Shown piece by piece: positions 31,176-41,900 of a DNA stretch of 49,198 nucleotides. How positions within the stretch are numbered: the stretch's first letter is position 1; every line of letters begins with the position of its first letter. The position numbers and the translations under genes were made by a program. The notes beneath the pieces are model-generated. The model searched no databases. It saw only the letters and a program-made list of their open reading frames with translations, and was not told the origin of the DNA. Source of the DNA: Blastococcus sp. (lineage in GTDB: Bacteria; Actinomycetota; Actinomycetes; Mycobacteriales; Geodermatophilaceae); NCBI GenBank assembly GCA_025965715.1, contig JAOPWJ010000193.1:1-49198 (forward strand), in the 5' to 3' direction.

Positions 31176-32274
31176 ACCGCATCCGGCCTGGAAAGCCGCA
31201 GCCGCCGGCGCAGAGCTGCGTGTGGCCACGACCTCGGCGCAGATCGCGGCCGCGGCGGAGCGGCTCTGCATGGCGCCCGCCGCGCTGGCCGCCGCGGTCG
31301 TCGAACCGGGCGGCCGGTTGCTGCTGGACGACGCCGGCAGCGCGGTGCTCCTCCGCCGGGGATGGGCCGACGACGGCGCCGCCGAGGCGGTGATCGTCTC
31401 CCGCGCCGGGGTGCCGCAGGACCACCCTGCCGTGCTGGCCACCGCCGCAGGCTGGGGGTGCGACCGGGTGCGGCACCAACTCACGGGGCGGACCGTGGCG
31501 GTGCCCGAGCCACCCGCCGACGCCCCACTGGTCGACCGCTTCCGCCACCTGGCCTCCCGTGCCGCCACGCAGGTGGAGACCGCCCTCGCCCTCGCCCGTG
31601 ACGTCGGCCAGGTGCACACCACGGACGACGGCGGCGCGGTGATGGCCGCCGACGAGGCCGCGCACGAGGCCGCGGTCGACGTCCTCGGTGGGCTGGGCGT
31701 GACCGTCCTCAGCGAGGAGCGGCCTGAGCAGCCCGTGCCACCCGGCCGGCCCTGGATCGTGCTGGACCCGCTCGACGGCACGGGCAACGTCGCCGCGGGG
31801 CTGCCGCCCTGGGCGTTCTCCGCGGCGCTCGTGTCCGCCGGGCGGCCGATCGCCGGGCTGGTCGCGGACCTCTCCTCCGGCCGGCGATGGGTGGGGGCCG
31901 AGGGTCGGGGCGCGCGGCGGGACGACGTTCCGGTGTCGCCCCGGACGGGCGGCACCGCGGTGCTGCCCGGCGCGCCCCCCCGCGACCCCGTCGTCCCCTC
32001 CACCGCCCGCCGGGTGCGCGTCACCGGCTGCACCGCCGTCGACCTCTGCCTCGTCGCCGACGGGTCGGCCGCCGCCTGGCTCGACGTCGACCGCAGCGGT
32101 AGCCATGTCTACGACGTCGCCGGGGGCCTCGCGGTCCTGCTGGCGGCCGGCGGGGTTGCCCTGAGGGCGGACGGCGAGCCGCTGCTGCTGGAGCCGCACG
32201 CGCACGACCTGATCCGGCTCGTCGCCGCCCCCGACGCGGCGTCCGCGCGGGAGCTGCTGCGCGCCATCGGCTGA
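31168..32274 (+). CDS. inositol monophosphatase-like phosphatase with ~130-aa uncharacterised N-terminal region
   Basis: IMPase motifs [37 protein letters not shown]; start overlaps ppc stop. Confidence 0.75.
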   Translation: MAEPHPAWKAAAAGAELRVATTSAQIAAAAERLCMAPAALAAAVVEPGGRLLLDDAGSAVLLRRGWADDGAAEAVIVSRAGVPQDHPAVLATAAGWGCDRVRHQLTGRTVAVPEPPADAPLVDRFRHLASRAATQVETALALARDVGQVHTTDDGGAVMAADEAAHEAAVDVLGGLGVTVLSEERPEQPVPPGRPWIVLDPLDGTGNVAAGLPPWAFSAALVSAGRPIAGLVADLSSGRRWVGAEGRGARRDDVPVSPRTGGTAVLPGAPPRDPVVPSTARRVRVTGCTAVDLCLVADGSAAAWLDVDRSGSHVYDVAGGLAVLLAAGGVALRADGEPLLLEPHAHDLIRLVAAPDAASARELLRAIG

Positions 32275-32276
32275 GC

Positions 32277-33689
32277 TCAGGCGCGTGCGGCGGCCGCCCG
32301 GATGGCGGCCATCAGCGACTCCCGCTCGTGCAGCGTCGTCCGGGCCCGGCCGCGGGTCGCGCCGAGGGCCTTCTCCGCCGCGTCGATGGCCCGCCAGTCG
32401 TCGAGCAGCACCGGGTCGGCGCCGCGGCGGATCAGCTCCTGCACCAGGTCACCCACGGGACCGCGGACCGCGAGCCGGCCCTCGGCGGCGTCGGCCAGCA
32501 GCGATGCGACCGACTCCCGCGCGTCGTGCTTGTTGTGCCCGACGACCCCGCTGGGCCCGCGCTTGATCCAGCCCGCCACGTACTCGCCAGGGGAGGGCTG
32601 CCCGCCGCGCAGCACCCGTCCGGCGTGGTGGGGAACCGTGCCCGATCGCTCGTCCACGGGCAGTCCGGGCAGGGGCAGGCCCCGGTAGCCGACCGAACGG
32701 ACGACGAGGTCGGCGGGCAGCTCCTCGAGCTCCCCGGTGCCCATCGCACGCCCGTCCCCGTCCACGGCGGTCCGCTCCACCTCCACGCCGGTGACGCGGT
32801 CCACGCCCAGCAGCCGCACGGGGCGCCGGTAGAACCGCAGGGTGAGCCGCGTCCGGCCGGGTTCGCGGGTGTGGGTCACCCAGTTCCGCAGCACGGCGAG
32901 GTTCCGGCTGACCACCCGGTCGGCGGCGGCGCGTTCCTCGCTGTCGGGATCGAGCACGAGGTCGGCGGGGTCGACCAGCACCGTGGCGCCGGCGAGCTCG
33001 CCCAGCTCGCGCAGCTCCTGGGTGGTGAAGGTGGCCTGCGCTGGACCGCGTCGGCCGATCACGGTGATCTGCTCCACCGGTGTCGCGGCCAGGGCGTCGA
33101 GGACGTGCTGCGGCATCTCCGTCGGCTCCAGCTCGTCGGCGGTGCGGGCGAGCACACGCGCGACGTCGAGCGCCACGTTCCCCACTCCGACCACGACCAC
33201 ATTCCGGACGCCGGCCAGCGCCGCCTCGACCCGCTCCCGGTCGGCGTCGGGATGGCCGCAGTACCAGGCGACGAACTCGGTGGCCGCCAGGCTGCCGGGC
33301 AGCTCCTCGCCGTCGATGCCGAGATGTCGGTCGAGGGCGGCGCCATAGGTGTAGACGACGGCGTCGACGTGGGCGCGCAGCTTCTCCAGCGGGATGTCCA
33401 CACCCACCTCGACGTTGCCGACGAACCGCACCCGCGGATGCTCGAGCGTGTGGTGGAGGGTGTCGCGGATGGCCCGCATCTTCGGGTGGTCGGGCGCGAT
33501 GCCGTGCCGGACCAGGCCGTAGGGAGTCGGCAGCCGGTCGATGAGGTCGACGGCCACCGGGACGGCGTCCTGGCGGGTCAGCGCGTCGGCCGCGTAGATG
33601 CCGGCCGGCCCCGCACCGACGACTGCGACGCGCAGTGGATGGTCCCCCGAGGGGGATGAGGGGGCACCGTCGTCCGACACGACTCGCAT
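32277..33689 (-). CDS. ferredoxin-NADP+ reductase, adrenodoxin reductase type (FprA-like)
   Basis: LRVAVVGAGPAGIYAADALTRQ...VDLIDRLPTPYGLVRHGIAPDHPKMRAIRDTLHHTLEHPRVRFVGNVEVG...GWIKRGPSGVVGHNKHDARESV. Confidence 0.93.
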   Translation of the reverse strand: MRVVSDDGAPSSPSGDHPLRVAVVGAGPAGIYAADALTRQDAVPVAVDLIDRLPTPYGLVRHGIAPDHPKMRAIRDTLHHTLEHPRVRFVGNVEVGVDIPLEKLRAHVDAVVYTYGAALDRHLGIDGEELPGSLAATEFVAWYCGHPDADRERVEAALAGVRNVVVVGVGNVALDVARVLARTADELEPTEMPQHVLDALAATPVEQITVIGRRGPAQATFTTQELRELGELAGATVLVDPADLVLDPDSEERAAADRVVSRNLAVLRNWVTHTREPGRTRLTLRFYRRPVRLLGVDRVTGVEVERTAVDGDGRAMGTGELEELPADLVVRSVGYRGLPLPGLPVDERSGTVPHHAGRVLRGGQPSPGEYVAGWIKRGPSGVVGHNKHDARESVASLLADAAEGRLAVRGPVGDLVQELIRRGADPVLLDDWRAIDAAEKALGATRGRARTTLHERESLMAAIRAAAARA

Positions 33690-33858
33690 CCTGACCCCGC
33701 GAGGCACCCGGGCACCAGCGCAGCGCGCCGGATTCTGCCGGCGTCAGCGGCAGGAGTAGTCCTGGTCCAGGACGTTCAGACGTCCAGGACGAGGCCAGCT
33801 GATCGGTCAGGCACGGGCTGGTCTTCGCGTCGGATGGCTCCCGAACAGCCCGGAACGG

Positions 33859-34668
33859 TCATTCCGCCTGGCAGGCGGGACACCAGTAGAGGTTGCGGCC
33901 GGCCATCACCTGGGTGCGGATCTCGATGCCGCAGATCCGGCAGGGCAGACCGGTGCGCCGGTACACGTACCGCGCGTCCTCCAGCTCCACGGCTCCACGC
34001 CGGCGGGCCCGGTGCTCGGGCCGGGTGGTCACGATCCGGCCCATCCGCACGCCGGCGCGCATCAGCGTGACCAGGTCGGCCCACATCCGCGACCAGAGAT
34101 CGGCATCGATGCCCCGGCCTGGCCGGAAGGGCGAGACGCCGTGCCGGAAGAGCAGTTCGGCCCGGTACACGTTGCCGACCCCGGCGAGCACCGACTGGTC
34201 CATCAACAGCGCGCCGACCGGGGTGCGGCTGGCGGCGATGCGCCGCCACGCGCGGGCGCCGTCGGGGCGCGGCCGCAGTGGATCGGGGCCGAGGCGACCG
34301 AGGATCGCGTCGGCCTCCGGCTCGGTCAGCACCTCGCAGGCCGTGGGTCCGCGGAGGTCGGTCCACACGCCGTCCCCGTGCGGTCCGTCGGCGACCCAGC
34401 GCATCCGCAGCGCACCGCGCGGGGGCGGGGGAGTGCCCGTGCCGCCGGTGTAGGTGCCGTAGAGCCCCAGGTGCACGTGCAGGACGTCGGTACCGAAGCG
34501 GGCGAACAGGTGCTTGCCGTAGGCGGAAACGGTGTCGAGGACGCGGCCGTCCAGCAGCGCCGCGCCCGCCTCGAACCGGCCCTGCGGGCTGGTGACGTGC
34601 ACCGGTCGGCCGGCGAACAAGGCGGACTGGTCGCGGGCGAGGCGGAAGAGAGTGTGTCCTTCAGGCAC
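33859..34668 (-). CDS. Fpg/Nei family DNA glycosylase (Nei-type, MPEGH N-terminus)
   Basis: MPEGHTLFRLARDQ...LLMDQSVLAGVGNVYRAELLFRHGVSPFRPG...C-terminal zinc finger CRICGIEIRTQVMAGRNLYWCPACQ. Confidence 0.93.
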   Translation of the reverse strand: MPEGHTLFRLARDQSALFAGRPVHVTSPQGRFEAGAALLDGRVLDTVSAYGKHLFARFGTDVLHVHLGLYGTYTGGTGTPPPPRGALRMRWVADGPHGDGVWTDLRGPTACEVLTEPEADAILGRLGPDPLRPRPDGARAWRRIAASRTPVGALLMDQSVLAGVGNVYRAELLFRHGVSPFRPGRGIDADLWSRMWADLVTLMRAGVRMGRIVTTRPEHRARRRGAVELEDARYVYRRTGLPCRICGIEIRTQVMAGRNLYWCPACQAE

Positions 34669-34704
34669 CGGCGGAGCGTAGGCACCCGACGGCCGGGCGG
34701 CACC

Positions 34705-35025
34705 TCAGTGGTCGGCGGTCGCCAGGCCGAAGTGTGGCCGGTCCTCGGCGGCGACCAGGTCGACCATCTCCGGATGCTGCTGGATGTAGTGGCGGATGAA
34801 GGAGCAGTAGGGGAGGACGTGCAGCCCGCGTTCCCGCGCCGCATCCAGCACCCCGGCGACCAGCGCCGTCCCGATGCCACGCCCACCCATGCTCGGGTCG
34901 ACCTCGGTGTGCGGGAGCGTCATTGCGGTGCCGTCGATGTGGTAGCTGGCCAGCCCGACGACGCGGTCGTCGAGCCGGACCTCGAAACGTCCCTTCTCGG
35001 GGACGTCCACCACCTTGGCGTCCAT
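34705..35025 (-). CDS. GNAT family N-acetyltransferase (short YjdJ-like type)
   Basis: GRFEVRLDDRVVGLASYHIDGTAMTLPHTEVDPSMGGRGIGTALVAGVLDAARERGLHVLPYCSFIRHYIQQHPEMVDLV. Confidence 0.9.
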   Translation of the reverse strand: MDAKVVDVPEKGRFEVRLDDRVVGLASYHIDGTAMTLPHTEVDPSMGGRGIGTALVAGVLDAARERGLHVLPYCSFIRHYIQQHPEMVDLVAAEDRPHFGLATADH

Positions 35026-35287
35026 CTGTTGCCCACCTTCCGTCCCTCCGGCGCCGTTGCTGGAGCCCGACGTGCGCTTGAACGGTAACCCCGGGGCGTG
35101 CCGACGCGCGCTATCCGGTACTGACGAGTCGCCTGTGGCTGAGGTTCCCTCTGCCGGTGCCGCCCTCGCCGCGTCGAGGGCGGTGGGGGAGGTCCCGGAC
35201 CTACGGTGTGCCGACCACGCCGGCCGCTCCTGACGAGCCGGCGGCGTACCCCGCCGTCCGGCGGGACCGGTGGGCTGAGGAGGACAC

Positions 35288-35485
35288 GTGGAGCTGCTGA
35301 TCGCCCTGCTCGGGGCCGCGCTGCTGCTGTCGGCGCTGGTGCTGCTCGCCGGTTACCGACGCCGGGGTTCCTCGCCCGCGGAGTTCTCGCCGGCCGACGC
35401 GGCTCGGAGCGAGCGCGCCCGACCGGCCGAGGCGTCGCCCTCGGGGAGCACCTGGATGTTCGGCGGGGGCGGCGGTCTCGGCTAG
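35288..35485 (+). CDS. small single-pass membrane protein
   Basis: GAGGAG SD 6-7 nt upstream of GTG; ELLIALLGAALLLSALVLLAGYRRR followed by polar region and glycine-rich C-terminus. Confidence 0.5.
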   Translation: MELLIALLGAALLLSALVLLAGYRRRGSSPAEFSPADAARSERARPAEASPSGSTWMFGGGGGLG

Positions 35486-35543
35486 AGCTGGACGGGGACG
35501 ACGGCACTTCCGCGGAGGTCGTTGCCCTGACTAAGTTCTTCGC

Positions 35544-36269
35544 ATGGCGGCTACCGGGAGCGACCGCAACGGGACGCAACCCCTCGGTGACGTGATGAGC
35601 CGGGTGGCCAGGCACCTGCAGGAGGAGCACGGCGACGTCGAGGGCACCCTGAAGGCGATCACGTCCGCCGCCGTGCACACCGTGCCGAATGCCGAGCAGT
35701 GCGGCATCAGCTACGTCATCCGCCGGTCCAAGATCCAGCCGCGGGCGTGGACCGGCGATCTCCCCAAGGAGGTCGACGCCCTGCAGGAGAGGCTCGGGCA
35801 GGGGCCCTGCATGGACGCCGTGTGGGAGCGGGAGATCGTCCGCGTCGACGACGTCGGCGCCGAGGAGCGGTGGCCCGAGTTCGCTCGTCAGGCGTCGGAG
35901 CTGGGGGTCGGCAGCATGATGTGCTTCCGGCTCTTCGTCGTGGGGGACAACCTCGGCGCCATGAACCTGTACGCCTCCACGCCCGGCGCGTTCGACGACG
36001 AGTGCCAGGAGATCGGGCAGATCCTCGCCGCGCACGCCGCCGTGGCGTTGGCCGGCGCTGAGCACGAGGCGGACCTGCGCGCCGGGATGAACAACCGGGA
36101 CCTGATCGGGCAGGCGAAGGGCATCCTGATGGAGCGGCACAAGCTGACCGCTGCGCAGTCGTTCGACGTGCTCGCCCGCGTCTCGCAGGAGATGAACCGG
36201 AAGCTGGTCGAGGTGGCGCGGGAGCTGACAGAGACCGGGGCGGTCCTCGGGAACAGTGGCCGCGAGTGA
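35544..36269 (+). CDS. GAF and ANTAR domain-containing protein
   Basis: GAF-like N-terminal half; ANTAR C-terminus NNRDLIGQAKGILMERHKLTAAQSFDVLARVSQEMNRKLVEVARELTETG; TAAGTT-N6-ATG start. Confidence 0.9.
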   Translation: MAATGSDRNGTQPLGDVMSRVARHLQEEHGDVEGTLKAITSAAVHTVPNAEQCGISYVIRRSKIQPRAWTGDLPKEVDALQERLGQGPCMDAVWEREIVRVDDVGAEERWPEFARQASELGVGSMMCFRLFVVGDNLGAMNLYASTPGAFDDECQEIGQILAAHAAVALAGAEHEADLRAGMNNRDLIGQAKGILMERHKLTAAQSFDVLARVSQEMNRKLVEVARELTETGAVLGNSGRE

Positions 36270-36422
36270 GATGGCGGCGGCTGTCCGGCCCGATCAGGTG
36301 ACCGCCACCCTGGCCACCCCGGCATCGGAGGACGTCGTCAGCGCCGTCCTCGGCACCTCCGCTGCGGGCCGTGCCGGATCGACTTCGCCCGCGCGGAGGG
36401 CGCTCGAGGCCTCTCCGGTGCT

Positions 36423-36563
36423 CACGACATCCGGGCAGGGATCACCTGGGGCGAGCAGCACGTCGGTGCCCGCCAGGTGTTCGGTGCCCGCCAGGTGTTC
36501 GCGGACGCCGGCTTCGAGGTCGGCCGCCCCACTCGCCGGCGGGTGGTCACGCGGATCGACCTC
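36423..36563 (+). pseudogene. remnant of a GNAT acetyltransferase C-terminus with tandem duplication
   Basis: In-frame HDIRAGITWGEQHVGARQVFGARQVFADAGFEVGRPTRRRVVTRIDL resembles a GNAT C-terminus; no start or N-terminal domain, and an 18-bp perfect tandem duplication. Confidence 0.4.
36463..36498. repeat. 18-bp perfect tandem duplication
   Basis: TCGGTGCCCGCCAGGTGT x2, contiguous. Confidence 0.95.
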
Positions 36564-36589
36564 CCGGACAGCGCTCCGGCCGGATCCGG

Positions 36590-36898
36590 TCAGGGACGGG
36601 GATTGGTGCGCGTCCAGCCGCGCTCGTCCCGCCGGGGGCCCTGGGCTGCCCGGCACCGCCGGCACACGGACTGCACCTCCTCCGCGTGCCGCCCGGACTC
36701 CGGCTGGACGTCGGCCCAGCTGACGTGGGGGAAGCGGGCCAGTCGGGATCTGCTCAGAGCCAGCCGGCAGACGGTCTCGTTGCGGCCTCGTTCCCATGCG
36801 TGGACCTCGCCGGCGGGGTACCGGATCCCGTCGTCGGGGTCGACCCACGTGCCCGAGGCCGCCACCGCGGCGGTGCCCACTGCCATGAACGCGGCCAT
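36590..36898 (-). CDS. hypothetical protein with CxxC
   Basis: VHAWERGRNETVCRLALSRSRLARFPHVSWADVQPESGRHAEEVQSVCRRCRAA; looks like a recurrent actinobacterial hypothetical family. Confidence 0.55.
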   Translation of the reverse strand: MAAFMAVGTAAVAASGTWVDPDDGIRYPAGEVHAWERGRNETVCRLALSRSRLARFPHVSWADVQPESGRHAEEVQSVCRRCRAAQGPRRDERGWTRTNPRP

Positions 36899-36998
36899 AC
36901 CCGCACTGAGCCAACCCGACCGGGCGGAATACCGGATCCGGCGGACTACCCGACCGGCGGGGGGCCGACGACAGGAACCGGCCTGGCGATGGACGGCG

Positions 36999-37643
36999 TC
37001 AGGCGTCTTGCCCGACCTCTCGGTCGGACGCGGTCACGTCGCCCGTTCCGGGGGTGCCATCGGCGAGGGCGTAGCGCAGGTACACGGTGCCGTTCGGAGT
37101 GGCCGCGGGTGGCTCGAGGAGGGTGAGGTTCGTGGGCACCGCGCCACCGTCGAACACCTTCTTCCCGACGCCGAGCACGAGCGGGTGCACCCAGAGGTCG
37201 AGACGGTCGAAGAGCTTCTCGCGCAGGAGGGTCTGCACGAGGTTCAGGCTCCCGACGACCTTCACGTGCTCGTGCCGGCGCCGGATCTCGCGCACGGCGC
37301 CGGCCAGGTCCGGGCCGAGCTGCGTGGCCCCGGCCCACGAGAGGTCGGGTCTGCCGCGGGAGGCCACGTATTTCGGAATGCTGTTGAACAGCGTGGCGAT
37401 CTCGTTGTCCTCGCCGCTCTCCTGGTGCGGCCAGTAGGAGGCGAAGATGTCGAACGTCCGCCGGCCGAGCAGCAGGGCGTCGGTGCCCTCGTATGCGGCA
37501 CTGACCTGCGCCCCCGAGACCTCGTCCATCATGGGCGCCTGCCAGCCGCCGAAGGGAAACCCCGCCGAATCCTCCTCGGGGCCGCCGGGCGCCTGCCCGA
37601 CGAGGTCGAGGGTGGCGAACAGCTCGATGTGGATGAGGCCCAT
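36999..37643 (-). CDS. dihydrofolate reductase family (RibD C-terminal-like) protein
   Basis: DALLLGRRTFDIFASYWPHQ...YVASRGRPDLSWAGATQL...VVGSLNLVQTLLREKLFDRLDLWVHPLVLGVGKKVFDGG. Confidence 0.9.
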   Translation of the reverse strand: MGLIHIELFATLDLVGQAPGGPEEDSAGFPFGGWQAPMMDEVSGAQVSAAYEGTDALLLGRRTFDIFASYWPHQESGEDNEIATLFNSIPKYVASRGRPDLSWAGATQLGPDLAGAVREIRRRHEHVKVVGSLNLVQTLLREKLFDRLDLWVHPLVLGVGKKVFDGGAVPTNLTLLEPPAATPNGTVYLRYALADGTPGTGDVTASDREVGQDA

Positions 37644-37768
37644 GCGCTTCTCCCGATGAGTCGGTTGTCTCGGTCGGGGGGTAGACCTGCGGGCGCCGGC
37701 GAACTCATCGCTGCGGCGGCAGCCGGCTTCCTACTGGCCGACCCTGACCTGCGCAGTGCTGCGTCCGC

Positions 37769-37807
37769 GGCGGGAATCGAACCTGCGGCGTGCGGTGGAG
37801 GAAGGCG
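37769..37807 (-). repeat. degenerate 3'-half copy of tRNA-Arg(CCT); candidate old attachment-site repeat
   Basis: Ungapped 30/39 match to 44127-44165 within the intact tRNA-Arg, same orientation; T-arm GCAGG-TTCGATT-CCCGC. Confidence 0.5.
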
Positions 37808-38231
37808 TCCAGAGAGGTTCCGATCGTCGATGGTCATCGACGGGCCTGCCGTCTGAGCGGGCGATGCGCCACGCCGGACCTCGTGCGGACTGGATGCGGA
37901 CGCGACTGCGGGGCCGAACCCCCTTGCTGATGCCGGGTAGACCGCTGGGTGGCAGAACGGCAGCAGTCGCGGATCCGGCGCCGGTAGCTCTGGTTCGGCC
38001 TCCCTTTCCCGGCCCGTGTGGCATGGAGCTCCGCCGAGCGTGTCGGCTCGATACCGGGACGGTTCCGAGGACCTGCGCCAGCGGACGAGCGGCGGCGCAG
38101 TCGGCGGCCGCCGCTGATCGCGCGGTTCGGCAGCCGGACGGCAGGCGCTCGCAGTGGAACCGCAGGGTGGCGGCGGTGGGCTGGGTGCGTCGCCGGGACC
38201 GGTCCGGCGCCACTCGAGGAGGCAGCTGGTC

Positions 38232-38954
38232 ATGTCCGCTCGCACGCTGTGCGTCCTGCGCACCGCCGGTTCCGCAGTCATGATGACCGCCGCGCTGGTG
38301 GCTTGCACGACGGGGCAGCCTGAATCGACGGCTGCCCCGTCGGGCTCCTCGACCGCCAACCCGGGCGACGCCGTGCCGCCCGCGCAGCTGCCGGCGGACT
38401 CGCCGCTGGACCCGGGCCGTTACGTGGTCTCCGTCGCGGACGCACCTGTCGCGCCGTTGTTGCCTGTGCTGTCCGTTCCCGAGGGGTATGCGGCCATCGG
38501 CAACGGAGTCGGCGTCGGCGCCGACGACCTCGCGCGCTACTTGTGGGTCTGGGACGTCAACAGCGTGTTCGCCCACCCGTGCGACGCGACTCCCGAGCCG
38601 GTCGGGCCCTCCGTGGCCGACCTCGCCGAGGCCCTCGCCGCCCAGGCGTTGCGCACCAGCACCGATCCCGTGACGGTCACCGTCGGCGGGTACGACGGGC
38701 TGTACGTGGAGTTGTCCGTTCCAGGCGAGGTTGACGCCAGCGCTTGCCCCAGTGGCGTTCTGGGCCTCTGGCCGGGGCGTGCGCAGAGTTGGGGGGAGAT
38801 CCTGGGGCAGGTCGACATGGTGTGGATCGTCGACGTGGACGGTCAGCGCCTCGTCTTCGATGCAGCCTATGAACCGGCCACCAGCCCGGACGAGGTGGCC
38901 GAGCTCGAGGAGATGGTCGCCACTGCGACGTTCGTGCCGGCCGAAGGCTCGTGA
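38232..38954 (+). CDS. putative lipoprotein of unknown function
   Basis: Signal peptide with lipobox (MSARTLCVLRTAGSAVMMTAALVAC-TTGQPESTAAPSG), Thr/Ser/Pro linker; GAGGAGG upstream of ATG. Confidence 0.75.
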   Translation: MSARTLCVLRTAGSAVMMTAALVACTTGQPESTAAPSGSSTANPGDAVPPAQLPADSPLDPGRYVVSVADAPVAPLLPVLSVPEGYAAIGNGVGVGADDLARYLWVWDVNSVFAHPCDATPEPVGPSVADLAEALAAQALRTSTDPVTVTVGGYDGLYVELSVPGEVDASACPSGVLGLWPGRAQSWGEILGQVDMVWIVDVDGQRLVFDAAYEPATSPDEVAELEEMVATATFVPAEGS

Positions 38955-38977
38955 GGGTCCGCGGGGGAACTCGCAGG

Positions 38978-41900
38978 TCAGGGCACATCGCTACATGTGG
39001 GCTGGTCGTCGCGCCCGGGCAGATAGCGGTCCCACTCCGCCGGCGTGAGGTCCCGCCCCGCGACGATGGCGCAGGCCTCGTCCAGCCACACCGATGGGTC
39101 CAGCGGGTAGCGCCGGCCGGAGCGGTCGCCGCTGAGCACGACGAGTTCGTCCCCGGCTCCGGGCACGAGGTGGGTGTAGCCGGTTCCGGGGTCGCCGGAC
39201 GCCGGCAGCGCCTGGGCGCGGACGAGCCCTCGCTCGACGTCGAAGAGGGCGACCGTGCCATCGCTGCCGGCCGTCGCGAGTGTCCGTCCGTCGTCCAGCC
39301 ACTCCGTCTGCAGCGCCCAGCCGTCGTGCACCCGCGCGGGTGCCCAGGCCAGTTGCCAGGTCGTGGTGTCGAAGACGTACAGGAAGTTGCTGCCGCCGGC
39401 GGCGAGGAACCGGCCGTCGGGTGAGAAGGAGAGGTCGAGAGCCCAGTCCACCCGGGTCAGTGGCAGCCGCCGTTCCACGTAGAGGCCGGCCGCATCCAGG
39501 ATCACGAGCTCGGAGTCGGCCGTGTTCGCCACGGCCAGCACGCTCCGATCGGGGCTCGTCTCGATCGTTTGGACGCCGCCACCGATCTCGATCCGTGTGC
39601 CGACGTGCCAGGTCGTGGTGTTCACCGGCACCAGGTAGCCCCCTCGGCGGCTATCGGCAGCCGCCCCGGCAGGCGTCGACCAGGTGCTTTCCTCGATCTT
39701 CCCCTCGGCGGCGAGGAGCAGCGTCGAGCCGTCCGGCGTCCACCCCGACGACCGCACGACCGTGGCCGGGAGCGGCCGGTCGCCGACGCCGGCATCGGCA
39801 TCGGGTGGCAGCACGATCTCCTTGATCACCTCGTGTGTCCTGGTGTCGAGGACCGTCGTGCCCAGGCCCCAGGTGACCGCCACCATGGAGCGGTCCGGGC
39901 TGACCGTCACGGAGGACCCGAAGGGCGAGTCCTCGGTGGTGTCGCCGAGCACCACCTGGTCGACGACCTCGCCGGTGTCAGGGTCGAGGAAGGTGGCCGC
40001 GACGCTGAGCGTTTCCGGTCCCGGCGACTCCCTGCGGATGTCACTCGGGCTCGCCCCTGGCCGCGTGGGGGCCACGATCAGGCCGCCGGGCACCGCCTGG
40101 GGGCGGTTGGCGATCCAGCGTCCGTCCAGCCCGGGGTTCGACGTCCCGAGGCCCGCTTCGGCGGTCATGTTCCACGTGAGGATCGTCCGGTCCAGGCCGA
40201 TGGTGATCAGTCGATCGCCGGAGGGATCCACCTCCGCGTGGATGATGTCGCCGGCGTGGCCGGTGAGCTGTCCCCGCTCGGTCCACCGACCGGTGCTCGG
40301 ATCGATGTCCCAGACGACAATCAGCGGGCCGTGGCCGACGGTCGCCCCCCACCCGCCGTCGGGTGCCACGACGACGTCCCGCACTGGCGAGCGGTGAGCG
40401 TCCAGATGCTGCGCGGTGCCCTCGCGGTCGAAGAGGGTGACCCCGCCGTCGAGCCACAGCTGTGCGGCTCCGCTGCCCGTGGCCCGGTACTCCAGGACCC
40501 TGCCCGGGCCGTCCTGCACGGGTGTCGGAGTCTGCTTCCCGTCGGCCAGGTCGATCATGATCGCCGGGTCGGTTGCCCTGTCGCTCCACAGGACGGCGGA
40601 GCTCCCGTCGTCGGTGAAGTCGACCTGCAGCTCCCCGAACGGCGCCGGGTACGTTCCGCCGATCCCCGTCTTCCGCGTCGTTCCGTCCTCAGCATCGACG
40701 TCGGTCAACGTCCACCGCGAGGAATCTTCCGGATCGTCGCGACCGGGTGTGGACAGCAGCCAGGTGACCCGATGGCCGTCGGGGCTGAACACCCCGCCCA
40801 CGGGCAGTCCACCGAGCTCGTCCCCCCGCGTGAGCACCCGGCCCGTTCCATCCGCGTGGACGATCCGGAGCCAGTAGCCGCGGGAGTCCTGCCCCCCACC
40901 TATGACTGCGTCCTCGATCGGGGAGGGCGCGGAGTTCGACCAGGTGCCCCAGTTCGGGATGTCGAATGCCACCTCGGGCCGAGCCGACGAGTCGACCGCC
41001 CACGTGATGACCTGTGATTCGGTGCGCAGGAACAAGGTGCGACCGCCGTTGGCCAGGTAGGCCGCCCCCAGGGGATCCTCGTCGAAGGCCACCGCCCGCT
41101 CTGCCCGCCCATGCTCGGTGAGCGCACCGAGCAGCGCGTCCTGCGTCTCCGGCGTCTCCGCGAGCCGCACCGCCTGGACGGCGAGCAGCAGGGAGACGTC
41201 CACGCTGCTGGCAGTTGCGGAGAGAGCCGCCAGCCGCTTGGCGTCGGCCACCAGCGACGCCTGCTGCGCCTCCCGCTGGGCCCGCACGGCGTCTCGCTGG
41301 GCACGCACGGCGAGGAATGTGGCGACCAGGGCGACGACGAGCACGACGGCCAGGCCTCCTGCCAGCCGCCGCGTTCGATGCCGGGCCGCTGCCTCACGAT
41401 CGGCACGACGCTGGGCGGCGTTCAGATCGGCGTCCGCCGCGGCCCGGGAAGCGTCGAGGAACTGCTGCTCGACCGGCGTGACCACGGCATCGGAGTCCTC
41501 CGACCAGTCGAGGGCCGCGGTCAACCGGGCCCCCCGGTACAGCTCGTCGTCCGGACGCCCGGACGCATCCCACTCCCGGGCGGCCGGGTCCAGGTGCCGG
41601 CGGACGGCGCGGCCCGCGGCGTCGTCCTCGAGCCAGCGGACCAGTCGTGGCCAGGCGGTGAGCAGCGCCTCGTGTGCGACCTCGAGCCTGTTCTCGTCCA
41701 CCGAGAGCAGCCGGCGGCCCACGAAGGATTCGACGACCTGGCGGCGGGGCGTAGCCGGGTCCTCCGCCAGGCCGAGCTCGGCCAAGGGAACCCGGCGGCG
41801 GACCAGCGCGCCGCCGTTGTCGGTGTCCGCGAGCCGGACGAACAGTCGGCGGGCGAGCCCTCGGCCGGCGTCGTCGAGCGCTCCGTACACGGCTTCGGCC

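Noticed and set aside
29897-31393. 498-aa ORF inside ppc and the IMPase gene, another frame
   Set aside because: Shadow ORF; compositional bias and no domain motifs.
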